This document shows positions 35,018-45,800 of a DNA stretch of 64,000 nt, in pieces. Origin of the DNA: Ignavibacteriales bacterium (lineage in GTDB: Bacteria; Bacteroidota; Ignavibacteria; Ignavibacteriales; Ignavibacteriaceae); assembly GCA_016707115.1 (NCBI GenBank), contig JADJIH010000017.1:1-64000 (forward strand). The letters are read 5' to 3'. The notes beneath the pieces are model-generated. The model did no database searches, was not told the DNA's origin, and worked only from the letters and a program-made list of their open reading frames with translations. A program made the translations under genes and the position numbers. How positions within the stretch are numbered: the stretch's first letter is position 1; every line of letters starts with the position of its first letter.

Positions 35018-36724
35018 TTATTTAAGTAAAACCGCTTTTATTGTTTGTCTGTAGCTGCCAGCAGTCATTTGAATAAAGTAAACACCTGATGAAACAGTGT
35101 TGCCTTTATCGTCTTTTCCATCCCAGGTAATTGCTTGTTTGCCTGATGGAAGATATTCGTTAACTAGTGTTGCTATTTCTTTCCCTAAAGAATTATAAAC
35201 TTTTATGGTTGTATTTTCTGATTTTCCTAGAACAAACTCAATCCTTGTTACAGGGTTAAACGGGTTTGGGTAATTTGGTCTTAAAAAAAAGTTATTATCA
35301 TTTGCTAAGATCTTTTCATCTACAGATGTTATTGAATCTTGAACTAATAAATATGAAAATACTATAGTATTAGGATTTACATATTTATCCATTGGAATCA
35401 GAATGTCTTTTCTTCCATCGTTATTTAGGTCATAAACAGTGGCAGGTTGAAAATTAGCAGTTGGTTCTGTTAATTCTCCAATCTTAGCATAGCATATCTC
35501 ATAGTTATGTTGATCGGGTTGACCTGTGAATTTTATTACTAAAAGATAATTACCAATGTTAATAATCAGTTCATTTTTACCATCATTATCAATATCAGAT
35601 GTCTGAAGATAATTTGTGTAAAGGGATACAAGATATCTCAGCTCAATTGAAGCAACAGGTATGTAATTATTTTGACCATTAGATTCATAAGCCCAGAATG
35701 TGGATATTCCAGTCAAATGATCCTGACCTCCAACCCAGAATTCTGGTTTCCCGTTTCCATCAATATCATCGGTTGAAGTAATCATATAAGCATTATAAGT
35801 TGGTGCATCTCCTAGCCAAACGACCTGGTATTCATTTTCACCCTTTGCCTCAATCACATAAACCTTCTTTAAAGCAGTACCAAATACTATTTCCATTTTT
35901 CCATCCTGATCAAAATCACCAACGGCAAAGCCACTCTGTGCATCATTAGCTTGAATTTGAAAATCAAAACACTGTACAAAATTATTTAATGAGCTATCAT
36001 ATTCCCCTATATATACAGTCGGCCAGTCAATAAATATACAGTCCGTTTTCCCGTTTTTATCAAAATCTCCAAAGGTCAAATCATTTATTTGACCAATTGG
36101 TTGAAAATAAAACACAAAATCAAAAGATGTCGGAAGCGCTCCAATGCTATCTGCTTTGTAGAATTTACCATTTAATGTATCTGTTGTTCTTAAGTGTACC
36201 TCTTTTATTCCATCACCATTTATATCACCAATTGCCTGGACAAAAATACTTGTTGAGTCATAAGAATAAATCGATTGAAATATTCCTTGATAGTCCTGCT
36301 CCAGAATTTCAACTTGACCGCCGAAAGGCCAGTTAATCTGAGTCAAACCGTACAATTCGATAAATCCATTTTTATTTATGTCATCAGCAAATACTGTCCC
36401 TTCAAAGTCATTTACAATATTTACTCTTTGCCAAAACCTAAACTTATTTGCATAAACAGTTGTATCAATTTCCCAAACGTTTATAATGGTTGTATTAATA
36501 TTATTGCTGTTTTCTTTAACGCTTTTAGGTGGTGTTAAAAACACTTTTTTATTAAAACCATTAGCATAAGTAAGCTTAAACATACCGGGATTTACTTCTT
36601 CGTACTTACAGCCTCTATCGACAAATTGTTGTAGTTCTAAATCAGTATTAAATGTGTTTTGCTGTGCAAATAAATAGTTTCCAACTATAAGAAACAGAAA
36701 ACAAATACATAATTTTTTCTTCAT
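35018..36724 (-). CDS. T9SS-sorted FG-GAP/VCBS repeat protein, copy A
   Basis: This 568-residue protein has a signal peptide (1-20). Its central FG-GAP-like propeller repeats with calcium loops include 'DINKNGFIELYG', 'DINGDGIKEVHL', 'DFDKNGKTDCIF', 'DFDQDGKMEIVF', 'DIDGNGKPEFWVG', 'DIDNDGKNELII' and 'DLNNDGRKDILI'. A type IX sorting domain follows ('YPNPFNPVTRIEF' ... 'GVYFIQMTAGSYRQTIKAVLLK'). It includes the 'WDGKDDKGNTVSSG' FlgD-like loop. It should be a surface or secreted adhesin-like protein. It is a tandem paralogue of 36997-38718, with nearly identical sorting domains but diverged propellers. The DNA upstream of both genes is also duplicated. Confidence 0.88.
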   Translation of the reverse strand: MKKKLCICFLFLIVGNYLFAQQNTFNTDLELQQFVDRGCKYEEVNPGMFKLTYANGFNKKVFLTPPKSVKENSNNINTTIINVWEIDTTVYANKFRFWQRVNIVNDFEGTVFADDINKNGFIELYGLTQINWPFGGQVEILEQDYQGIFQSIYSYDSTSIFVQAIGDINGDGIKEVHLRTTDTLNGKFYKADSIGALPTSFDFVFYFQPIGQINDLTFGDFDKNGKTDCIFIDWPTVYIGEYDSSLNNFVQCFDFQIQANDAQSGFAVGDFDQDGKMEIVFGTALKKVYVIEAKGENEYQVVWLGDAPTYNAYMITSTDDIDGNGKPEFWVGGQDHLTGISTFWAYESNGQNNYIPVASIELRYLVSLYTNYLQTSDIDNDGKNELIINIGNYLLVIKFTGQPDQHNYEICYAKIGELTEPTANFQPATVYDLNNDGRKDILIPMDKYVNPNTIVFSYLLVQDSITSVDEKILANDNNFFLRPNYPNPFNPVTRIEFVLGKSENTTIKVYNSLGKEIATLVNEYLPSGKQAITWDGKDDKGNTVSSGVYFIQMTAGSYRQTIKAVLLK

Positions 36725-36777
36725 TTAAAGCCTGCCTAACATATAATTTTTAGAGAAAGAAAAGCTTACTTTGCTAA

Positions 36778-36993
36778 AGCTATGTAAAACCAGTTGGGTA
36801 AATGTAAATGTTCAATATTGAATGCTCAAGGCTAAATGAGCTGGGATATTGTTGTAAGAATAAAACGTGAAAAGTTTTATAAATTAAAATAATAAACACG
36901 CATACACATTTTAGGTACATTCTCTCCATCCCAACCAATGTTTGCGGCTCGCCAACTACAAAATAAAAAGGCACGATTGCTCGTGCCTTTCAA
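36778..36993. repeat. Duplicated intergenic block, copy A (includes terminator 36967-36990)
   Basis: About 215 bp that match 38778-38996 at most positions, for example 'AACCAGTTGGGTAAATGTA', 'GGCTAAATGAGCTGGGATAT' and 'CTCTCCATCCCAACCAATGT'. It lies upstream of copy A of the FG-GAP gene and includes the terminator of copy B, so the duplicated unit is gene plus leader, with a period of 2000 bp. Confidence 0.8.
36967..36990 (-). terminator. Terminator of FG-GAP copy B
   Basis: Same AAAGGCACGA/TCGTGCCTTT hairpin as at 34988, seven bases past the stop of the gene at 36997. Confidence 0.8.
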
Positions 36994-36996
36994 AAT

Positions 36997-38718
36997 TTAT
37001 TTAAGTAAAACTGCTTTTATTGTTTGCCTATAGCTGCCAGCAGTAATTTGAATAAAGTAAACACCTGATGAAACAGTGTTGCCTTTATCGTCTTTTCCAT
37101 CCCAGGTAATTTCTTTTTCGCCGGATGGAAGATATTCGTTAATAAGTGTTGTTATTTCTTTCCCTAATGAGTTATATACTTTTATAATTGTACTACCAGG
37201 TTTACCAATGACAAATTTTATAGTTGTTGATGGGTTAAATGGATTGGGATAACAATCGAACAAATTGTAGTTATTAAATGCATTATCCTGTTCCTCAACA
37301 TCAACAGATAAATAATGTTTGAACATTTGAGTAAAAGCTCTGCCGTAACCATTTTGCCAGTATTCCATTGATAGTATTAAGGCTGGATAATTATCCATTG
37401 GAAATTTATACGGGATTGATGATTGAATCGCTTGATCGAATAAATGATAGTAATATATAACAAAATTATGCTCATTTTCTTTACCAGTAAATTTTATAAA
37501 CACTACAACATTGCCTATTCTTAAAAATATTTCTTCTTTGCCATCATTATCTACATCTATACTTGTTGCTTCAGCAGGATTTAATGAGAGCAGATACGGA
37601 AATTCAATTTCGGCAACAGGGTTATAAGAATTATTCCCATTTGATTCATAACAAATCAATTTTGTAAAATCATAGCCAAAGTCTTCTCCACCAATCCAGA
37701 ATTCAGGTTTTCCATTACCATCAATATCATTTGTTTTGAAGTTTATATAGGAATTTGGGACGCCAGTATTCCCTGTCCAGTTCATTTGATAATCATCAAT
37801 TCCCTCGCATTCAATCAAATAAATATTACCCATTGCACCGGCATAGACAATATCGGTTTTCCCATCCATATCAAAATCACCAATTGGAAATCCTGCAACA
37901 TCTTCAATATACGGTATAGGAAACACTTGAATTGAATCAAATGTTGTATCAATTTCATTAAATTTTGTTATCCAGATCTCTCTTGGGCTAAAATTGCCAA
38001 AAATAGCTTCATTGACCCCATCAGAATCTAAATCTGCTATGGTAAAATCATTCAATTGAATATTATCACCGCCACCTTTATATATGTTGAATTTAAAAAA
38101 GAGAGAATCGGCTAATGAAATTTGCATAGATTTCCTAAAAAAAGTTTGGTTTGGTATCGCACCCCAATTAATTGAATCAATTCTAAACCAAGTCGTATCG
38201 TAAAGATGAAGTTCAAGATTTTCATCTCTGTTAACATCAAAAATATTATAAGCAAAAACAGTATTGGATGGATATTTAAATGCTTGTTTAAAAATTCCAT
38301 AAGCATTCTGTTGATAACAATAAACTCCACTGTTTTCAGTAAAGAAGTCTTTTTTATGTCCATAGTATTCAATTCGATTATCGCCATTAATATCACCTAT
38401 TATTGGTTTCTTATAGTAATTGCCGAGTGGCACTTCTTGCCAAAACTGGTACTTGTAAATATATAAAGATGTGTCTAGTTCCCAGAGGTTAAAAACAAAA
38501 CGTGGTATGCTGTATTGTTTTTTTGCATTACCTTTTAAACTACTTAAATAAAAAGTACGGCTGGTAAATTTATCGTAATCAATCTTTAAGTTGTTATTTT
38601 CAAGATAATGTAATTTAACATTGGGATTAGATTTAATCTTTTCAATTTCTTTTTCTAATGTTGTTTGTGCAGAGATAGTAATTGATAAAAGCAAAATCAT
38701 ACTTATTAAAAACTTCAT
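36997..38718 (-). CDS. T9SS-sorted FG-GAP/VCBS repeat protein, copy B
   Basis: This 573-residue protein has a signal peptide (1-17, '...ITISAQ') and calcium-loop repeats: 'DINGDNRIEYYG', 'DVNRDENLELHL', 'DLDSDGVNEAIF', 'DFDMDGKTDIVYAG', 'DIDGNGKPEFWIGG' and 'DVDNDGKEEIFL'. It ends in a type IX sorting domain ('YPNPFNPSTTIKF' ... 'KAVLLK'). The last ~90 residues are almost identical to copy A, while the N-terminal two thirds have diverged strongly. This suggests an old tandem duplication with conserved export signal and changing binding surface. It is expected at the cell surface; the ligand is unknown. Confidence 0.88.
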   Translation of the reverse strand: MKFLISMILLLSITISAQTTLEKEIEKIKSNPNVKLHYLENNNLKIDYDKFTSRTFYLSSLKGNAKKQYSIPRFVFNLWELDTSLYIYKYQFWQEVPLGNYYKKPIIGDINGDNRIEYYGHKKDFFTENSGVYCYQQNAYGIFKQAFKYPSNTVFAYNIFDVNRDENLELHLYDTTWFRIDSINWGAIPNQTFFRKSMQISLADSLFFKFNIYKGGGDNIQLNDFTIADLDSDGVNEAIFGNFSPREIWITKFNEIDTTFDSIQVFPIPYIEDVAGFPIGDFDMDGKTDIVYAGAMGNIYLIECEGIDDYQMNWTGNTGVPNSYINFKTNDIDGNGKPEFWIGGEDFGYDFTKLICYESNGNNSYNPVAEIEFPYLLSLNPAEATSIDVDNDGKEEIFLRIGNVVVFIKFTGKENEHNFVIYYYHLFDQAIQSSIPYKFPMDNYPALILSMEYWQNGYGRAFTQMFKHYLSVDVEEQDNAFNNYNLFDCYPNPFNPSTTIKFVIGKPGSTIIKVYNSLGKEITTLINEYLPSGEKEITWDGKDDKGNTVSSGVYFIQITAGSYRQTIKAVLLK

Positions 38719-38777
38719 CTTATAACCTTAATAATTTGGAGAAGAAATTACTTTATTAGTTAGTTCAACATTTGTAA

Positions 38778-38996
38778 AGCTATGTAAAACCAGTTGGGTA
38801 AATGTAGATGTTTAATGTTGAATGCTCAAGGCTAAATGAGCTGGGATATTGTTGTAAGAATAAATAAACACAAAAAATTTTATAAGGTAAAATAACAAAC
38901 AGGCTTACATATTTTAGATACATTCTCTCCATCCCAACCAATGTTTGCATCTAGCCAACTACAAAATAGAAAAGGCACGTTTGCTCGTGCCTTTTA
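38778..38996. repeat. Duplicated intergenic block, copy B (includes terminator 38970-38995)
   Basis: Partner of the block at 36778-36993, starting exactly 2000 bp later. It should hold the promoter and leader of FG-GAP copy B. The remaining ~60 bp to 39060 show only a short inverted repeat (CCTCGACTACGTTCGGGATGAC region). No gene is seen in the 340-bp gap. Confidence 0.75.
38970..38995 (-). terminator. Terminator downstream of the C25 peptidase gene
   Basis: Stem AAAAGGCACG/CGTGCCTTTT with a 6-base loop, about 65 bp after the stop at 39061. It is a variant of the 34988 hairpin. Confidence 0.65.
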
Positions 38997-39060
38997 GAAA
39001 CCTACTTCACACTTCGTCCCTCGACTACGTTCGGGATGACAACTCAGTGTGTCGAAAAAA

Positions 39061-42000
39061 TTATTTCAACAGCATCAATTTCTTTGTTGCTGAGTAATTT
39101 TCACTTTCTATCTTGTAGAAATATATTCCTGATGAAAGACCTGAGGCATCAAACATCATTTCGTGATATCCTTCTTCAAGTTCTCCATTAAATATTTCTG
39201 CTACTTTTTCACCAAGTGTGTTATAAACACTTAAACTTAAGTTTGTTTTAATTGGTAACGCAAACTTAATTGTTGTACTTGGGTTGAATGGGTTAGGATA
39301 ATTCTGATACAAAGCAAAATCTTTCGGTCCTGTTACTTCAACTTCTATTTCATTGCTGTAACTGAAGGTTCCATCAAAATCTATTTGCTTTAATCTGTAT
39401 AAATATGTTCCTGGTTTTTCATTCTTATCAGAATATGAGTAGAATGTTTTTTCAGTTGTTGTTCCCTTTCCTGAAACAAATCCCGTGTTTTCCCAATTGC
39501 TGATTGGCGACTGTTGACTGCGGACTGCTCGTTCGACTGAGAAACCAGAGTTATTTGTTTCAGTTGCTGTACTCCAATTAAGAACAACATTCCCATCAAC
39601 CATTTCTGCATTGAATGAAAGTAGTTCTACAGGTACTTCATTTGTAACTGTCATACGAATGGGAACAACAATAAATGGATTAACGGGATCGTTTGTTGAT
39701 ATTTCCATATCCATAGAATAATCACCAAGTTCAAGATCATCAGTAACAAAGTTTAAAATAATGCCAACAGAGTTACCGTTAAAAATTGTTCCTTGAAAAT
39801 TATTTGAGAATAACCATTCAGGTTCTGCATAAAACATTAATGCTAAATTATTTGCAAGGTAGCTTGCATCTCTAACAACCTGCAAACCATCTGTACCATC
39901 TAAATTTTCAATTCCCACAGAACTGGAATTTGAACTGCCAAGAATAGTTTTATAGTAAATATTTATTCTTCCGTTCTTGTGAAGCACAATCTGAAATGTA
40001 AATGGACCAGTTCCAGAATAATATCCAGGCCAATCTTTATACTCAACAATAAATTTATCTGCAGAGGATTTGTAATAAACTTTTCCGGTTGTCTTGCCAT
40101 CAAGATCATCCCACAAAGCGGCAATTAAATTATTTGGGATATCAGTTCCGGGAATACTTTCATTCGACATTCCTGCATCTGTTATATCAGAGAAAGAAAT
40201 AAATCCGTTTGAACAAAAGTAAACTTGAGTATATGGAACACCATAATATTTGAAGTTAAATCCAAGATTAAATGGTCCTGCTTTGCCCTCATCAAGTGCT
40301 GAATACGTACTTGTAGCGATCCAGTTTGTTACAAGTGTTCCGGTAGTAGATATTTCTTCCCAAACATATTCAGGTCCCTGAGGATCATTGCTGTCAATCC
40401 ATTGATATCCAAATAAATCCGGACCACCTGCACCTCTAAAGCTGGAGCCTTTGGTTATAATTGGATTATTTCTAGATGCTTTTTTATTATGATTTTTTGT
40501 TAACTCAATAATTTTAGCTGTAAGTTTTTCAGGGAAAGTGTTGTTCGTAAGTTCAACTGAAAAATCAAGCGATGAATTTGTTGAACTGATATTTGAGATA
40601 ACAATTGAATCTATCAATGTTGTATTTGTTAAAACTGTGCGATGCAATGAATCCGGACTTACAGATAAATTTGGTGCATCCCAGGTTGTAGCATTACTAA
40701 CATTAGACATTAATGATTTATTGCCCCATAGATCCATAGCTTTAATTGCAATAAAGTAAGTTGATGAAAAATTAAGTTGCTTAAGAACATAACTTTTTTG
40801 AACTCCGGCTGTATCGGCATTACCGCCAAATAAAACAAATGGAGCATTCTCAAAATCAACATCAGTAACAATTGGATTGGTTGAATATCTAATATCATAA
40901 CTTACAACTCCACCCATCGAGGAATCGTATGGTGCTGTCCAGTTTAGTGTAACAGAATTTGAATTTGGATTTACTGTTGTAAGATCAGCAACTGCTGTAG
41001 GCGCAGTAGAATCAGGAATCATACCAAAGGTTAACAGCATAGAGCAATCACCGAATATGTTATACTGTTCCATAAGTTTTAATCCTTCACCGGAACTGCC
41101 GCCCCACAAATCCATTGCGTGCATTATTCCATTAAAACAAATACCTCCAACCGATTTCATTTCTCGGGAAGTTATTAGAGAAACTGAATGATTTTGCATA
41201 TCGCACGGTGGGACCCAGCTAGCATTTGTTGAAGAACCGAATGCTGCAATTGCACCTTTAAAATTATTTATGTCACCGGCTCTAAGCCATGCTTCATCCA
41301 TACATTCTGTATCTGTAAAATTTCCATTGAGACAAGATACATCTATGATAAAAGGATTTTTATTACCGTTGCTAAGCTGATGAATCTGTGAATTGCCATA
41401 ACCTGTGGTACTCCAGGATACACCTGAACCATGACCGATATAATTTATAATACTTCTGCCTTCATTAATTGCATTGGTAACTTGAGTTGCTGTTGCACCC
41501 GGATCATAGATTTCATCAACATGCGTAAAGTTCATATCATCCACTAACATATCTTTAAGCCAGCTTGCACGCGTATAATCAGGAGGAGTTCCTTCATCGC
41601 TTGCAACTCCAATACCTTTTGAATACCATAAACCGCCATCAGGATATTTTTCATAGTTAATTAATTTCTGTAATACATAATCAAGATTTGCTGATGACGT
41701 AGGAGATATTCTTGATATAAAAGCATCCGGATAAGCATCACTGCCTGCAAGTTTAACATAACTTGGATCGGAAGGGGCGCCTTCGTACTGGCCGGATAAT
41801 GTTGGAATTTGATTCGACTCACCAACAAAAACTATAAATGTTACGCTACCTACTGAGTTGTACAAATTTTGTATATAAGTTTTTAATGCTGCAGAACCTG
41901 ATCCTGTTTGTGTAGGGTATTCAGCAGTTAAGGTTTCTAATCCGCGTTCCTGCTTCCATTGAACAAATGGTGCAATGTTAGAAGCAAATGCAGTTGGATA

Positions 42001-42759
42001 TACAATTAACAACTTTCCATTTTCAGGAAGTGGAACATAATCATAGTATGAGAATCCATAATTGACAAATAAAGATTTATAGATTCCCGTAAACTCTTTA
42101 CTTATTCCATCTAAATTTTTAGTTCTTATTAATGGATTTATTGCTGGAATATTTTCATCAGAATAAATTTCTACGACAAGACGGGTACATATTCTTAACT
42201 TATGCTCTGCCGGATTGTATTGCATCGGATTGAACTGTACAGTTAATCCGCGCAAATCTTTAATTATGTATGGATTATCTGTTGAAAAATTTGTCTGAGG
42301 ATACCAGTTATCAGAATTATAAAATTGATCAAAAGTATAAGCAACAGTTTCTGGGTCGATATTTCTTGTAAAATGTCCTTTTGAAGGTGCCACCGGATCA
42401 GTAGCAATTTCATTTAATTGCTGATCAATTACTCGGTAGTTCATTCCGGCTAAATCCGGAATAATAATACTTGCACGATGCATTGGTAGTTGCGGAAATC
42501 CTCTTTCCATAAAAGATATACTACCCGGAACTACATAATTAACAAAATCTGTTTCACCAATTTTAATAATGGTTTGATTATAGTCTGTTAATACAAATTC
42601 AAGAGTTGTAGATGTTGGTGTTGTGGAGAGAACATTTACTTTTATTCCTTCACTAATTCCACCCGTTTGAGCAAAAGTAATGGAAGCGAAAAAAATGAAT
42701 GTAACAAGCACTACCTCTAAAAAAAATTTTGCTTTAGCTGAACTTAAAAGTTTATTCAT
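39061..42759 (-). CDS. Gingipain-like C25 cysteine peptidase with T9SS sorting domain
   Basis: This 1232-residue protein has a signal peptide (~1-30), a pro-region (~35-240) and a caspase-like C25 peptidase domain (~245-580) with catalytic His443 in 'IINYIGHGSGVSW' and Cys476 in 'FIIDVSCLNGNF'. A fibronectin III domain follows ('PTAVADLTTV...VTLNWTAPYDSS'), then a long beta-rich region and a type IX sorting domain ('YQNYPNPFNPSTTIKF' ... 'KKLMLLK'). Gingipain relatives are secreted proteases with Arg or Lys specificity; the specificity here is not readable. The paralogue at 42896-46500 lies directly upstream. It may process other T9SS cargo or degrade external protein. Confidence 0.92.
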   Translation of the reverse strand: MNKLLSSAKAKFFLEVVLVTFIFFASITFAQTGGISEGIKVNVLSTTPTSTTLEFVLTDYNQTIIKIGETDFVNYVVPGSISFMERGFPQLPMHRASIIIPDLAGMNYRVIDQQLNEIATDPVAPSKGHFTRNIDPETVAYTFDQFYNSDNWYPQTNFSTDNPYIIKDLRGLTVQFNPMQYNPAEHKLRICTRLVVEIYSDENIPAINPLIRTKNLDGISKEFTGIYKSLFVNYGFSYYDYVPLPENGKLLIVYPTAFASNIAPFVQWKQERGLETLTAEYPTQTGSGSAALKTYIQNLYNSVGSVTFIVFVGESNQIPTLSGQYEGAPSDPSYVKLAGSDAYPDAFISRISPTSSANLDYVLQKLINYEKYPDGGLWYSKGIGVASDEGTPPDYTRASWLKDMLVDDMNFTHVDEIYDPGATATQVTNAINEGRSIINYIGHGSGVSWSTTGYGNSQIHQLSNGNKNPFIIDVSCLNGNFTDTECMDEAWLRAGDINNFKGAIAAFGSSTNASWVPPCDMQNHSVSLITSREMKSVGGICFNGIMHAMDLWGGSSGEGLKLMEQYNIFGDCSMLLTFGMIPDSTAPTAVADLTTVNPNSNSVTLNWTAPYDSSMGGVVSYDIRYSTNPIVTDVDFENAPFVLFGGNADTAGVQKSYVLKQLNFSSTYFIAIKAMDLWGNKSLMSNVSNATTWDAPNLSVSPDSLHRTVLTNTTLIDSIVISNISSTNSSLDFSVELTNNTFPEKLTAKIIELTKNHNKKASRNNPIITKGSSFRGAGGPDLFGYQWIDSNDPQGPEYVWEEISTTGTLVTNWIATSTYSALDEGKAGPFNLGFNFKYYGVPYTQVYFCSNGFISFSDITDAGMSNESIPGTDIPNNLIAALWDDLDGKTTGKVYYKSSADKFIVEYKDWPGYYSGTGPFTFQIVLHKNGRINIYYKTILGSSNSSSVGIENLDGTDGLQVVRDASYLANNLALMFYAEPEWLFSNNFQGTIFNGNSVGIILNFVTDDLELGDYSMDMEISTNDPVNPFIVVPIRMTVTNEVPVELLSFNAEMVDGNVVLNWSTATETNNSGFSVERAVRSQQSPISNWENTGFVSGKGTTTEKTFYSYSDKNEKPGTYLYRLKQIDFDGTFSYSNEIEVEVTGPKDFALYQNYPNPFNPSTTIKFALPIKTNLSLSVYNTLGEKVAEIFNGELEEGYHEMMFDASGLSSGIYFYKIESENYSATKKLMLLK

Positions 42760-42830
42760 AGTAATTATGCTTTATGTATGAAAAAATATTTTTCTATTTA
42801 ACAATGATCATCTTAATTGTTGAGATAACA

Positions 42831-42863
42831 ACAAACCCAATTCCTGGAAGAAATTGGGTTTGT
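42831..42863 (-). terminator. Hairpin terminator of the second C25 peptidase gene
   Basis: A 12-bp perfect stem ACAAACCCAATT/AATTGGGTTTGT, 33 bp past the stop at 42896. The downstream U tract is short (TTGTTGTT). Confidence 0.65.
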
Positions 42864-42895
42864 AAATAAACATTAATACCAGTTTGAATATTAAA

Positions 42896-45800
42896 TTACT
42901 TCAACAACATCAATTTCTTTGTTGCTGAATAATTTTCACTTTCTATCTTGTAGAAATATATTCCTGATGAAAGTCCTGAGGCATCAAACATCATTTCGTG
43001 ATAACCCGCTTCAAGTTCACCATTAAATATTTCTGCTACTTTTTCACCAAGTGTGTTATAAACACTTAAACTTAAGTTTGTTTTAACTGGTAATGCAAAC
43101 TTAATTGTTGTGCTTGGATTAAATGGATTTGGATAATTCTGATACAAAGCAAAATCTTTTGGTCCGGTTACTTCAATTTCAATTTCATTGCTGTAACTGA
43201 ATGTTCCATCAAAATCGATTTGCTTTAATCTATATAAATATGTTCCTGGTTTTTCATTCTTATCAGAATATGAGTAGAATGTTTTTTCAGTTGTTGTACC
43301 TTTACCAGTTACAAATCCAACAGAATTAAATTCCGTTTGACCTTTGACATTTGACTTTTCACGTTTTTCAATTTGGAATCCTGAGTTATTTGTTTCAGTT
43401 GCTGTACTCCAGTTAAGAATAACTTTTCCATCAACTATTTCTGCGTTAAATGAAACGAGCTCTACAGGAACTTCGCTGGAAACTGTCATTGTAATAGGAA
43501 CAACCATTAATGGATGAACAGGATCGTTAGTTGTTATTTCCATATCCATTGAATAATCACCAAGATCAATTCCATCTGTATTAATTAATAATCCAACATT
43601 TATAGAGTTTCCGCTATAAATTGTTCCGCTGTAATTATTAAGTGTTAACCATTCCGGATCAGCAGCGATTTGAACTGCTAAGTTATTTGTAAGGTAAGCT
43701 GCATCATAGGCTATTTGAAGTCCATCGTTACCTGCACCATTCTCAATTCCAACAGTAGCACTTGTTAACGTTGCATTAAGATTGTTATAATAGAACATTA
43801 TCCTATCATTTGATTTTAATACAATCTGAAATGTAATTGAACCTGTTCCGGAATATTTTTGCCAGTTGGTAAACTGAATAGTTAACTTATCTGCTTCTCT
43901 TAAGTAATGAACCGTTCCCTGTGTTCTTCCATCAAGATCATCCCAAAAAGGCGCAATGATATTATTTGGAGCATCAGAATCAGGAATCCCATAATTAGAA
44001 TAATATGCAGATGTTAATGCACTAAAACTTAAAAATCCATTTGTGCTTAAATAAAAGTTTGTATAACTGGTGCCATAAAATTTGAAATCAAATCCAACAG
44101 GAATAGCATTTGTATAACCATCATCAAGAGTACCATTCCAGGTTGTAACTTGTACAGCACTTGGATTTGCTGCAATATCTGTCCAAACATAAGCTGGACC
44201 ATTTGGATCGTTACTATCTTTCCATTTGTAACCAAATGTATCAGGCCCACCTGAACCTTTAAAACTATATCCATTGTATGTTGGTGGAAAATCTTTTTGT
44301 AATCTTTTTTTCCTTCAAGATTCTGATTGACACCTGTTAGTACTATCTGCACATTATCCGGGAAAGTACTGTTAGTAAGTTCAATTGAATAATCCAGCGT
44401 AGAGTTCTGTACAGATGTATTTGATAATAAAAGATTTTCTGTAAATGTTGTATCGGGAACTGAAACACAATGCATTGAATCAACACTAAGTGTTGCAGCC
44501 GGTGGAAATAACGTTAAACCGGTTGGCACATTAGACATAACTGATTTATTATTCCACATATCCAAAGCTTTAGCAGCAAAGTAATATGTTGTATTAAAAT
44601 TTAATCCATCAACATTAAATGATCTTGGAGCACCAAGAGTATCAGAAACTCCGGTAAACATTTTTTGCGATGCATTATTAAAATCAACATCGTTTGTAAT
44701 CGGATTAACAGAATATCTTAAATCGTAGGATGTAACTCCACCAAAAGTTGAATCATATGGTGCAGTCCAATTTAATGTTAACGAATTTGATGTGGCATCT
44801 CCAACACTCAAATCTGTAATTGCATCAGGCGGAGTTGTATCTGGAGGAATCTGACGCACAACTGGCATAGAAGGATCGCCCATTAAATTATACATTTCCA
44901 TATAACGAAGTACCGTTGCAGTAACACCGCCGTAATGTGTTGCAAGATCAAACTTTGCTTTATCAAACATTGGAGTAACGCGAGTCAGATCTTCAAGAAA
45001 CATTGCATCAATCAATCTTCTTTCAAGAATATCATCTTCATCCCAGTAAGAATTAACAGATGAACCATAAAAAGTTGATCCGCCGTTTGTTGTACGTATC
45101 CATGTTTCTCCAAAACTTTCTGCAATCTGATATGAACCAGTTACACAGGCAAATGAATAAACAAAAGGATACATAACAGTATTTGTTAATGATCTTACTT
45201 GTGATTGACTGAGAACCGGTCCATCTGCCCAGGATGTTTCTCCGCCATGTCCTGAATATATTGCAAATCTTTGATTTGCATTTAGTGCATCAATCAATTG
45301 CTGTGTTGTTGCATTGTGAGTAACGGTATATAGTTTTAAGTTTTCCCAACCAGCCGGTTGAAAGTGCGTGTTGATAACGTAATTATGTGTTCCTTCTGTA
45401 ATCTGATAATTATCAGTGGAGGCCATAAAAATATTTTTCTTTGCAAGTGTTGCAATATAGCTTTCCATATAAATGGATTTTGTAAGTGCATTCTGAAGTT
45501 CTTGAGTGGTTGTAACAGAAAATCTTCCAATGAAAGCATCTGCAAATTTATCTGTACCAGCAAGTTGTACATAATTTAAATCTGTACTTGGAGTACCCTC
45601 TCCACCACCAACCCAATATGGAATATGCTGAACATCACCAACAAGTAAAACAAATTCAGGCCTTGTAGCGGCATTGTCATATCGTGCCTGAATGAAAGTT
45701 TTAATTGCAGTTGTTGTTGTACCGGTTGTTGTTGTATTGAAAACATCAACTGTAAAGCCCTGTGCTGATTTATGATTAATAAATGATGCTAACCCGGCTT

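Noticed and set aside
36778..36993. Conserved intergenic block as a structured ncRNA
   Set aside because: Similarity is explained by tandem duplication of the whole gene unit, and only the terminator hairpin shows clear pairing.
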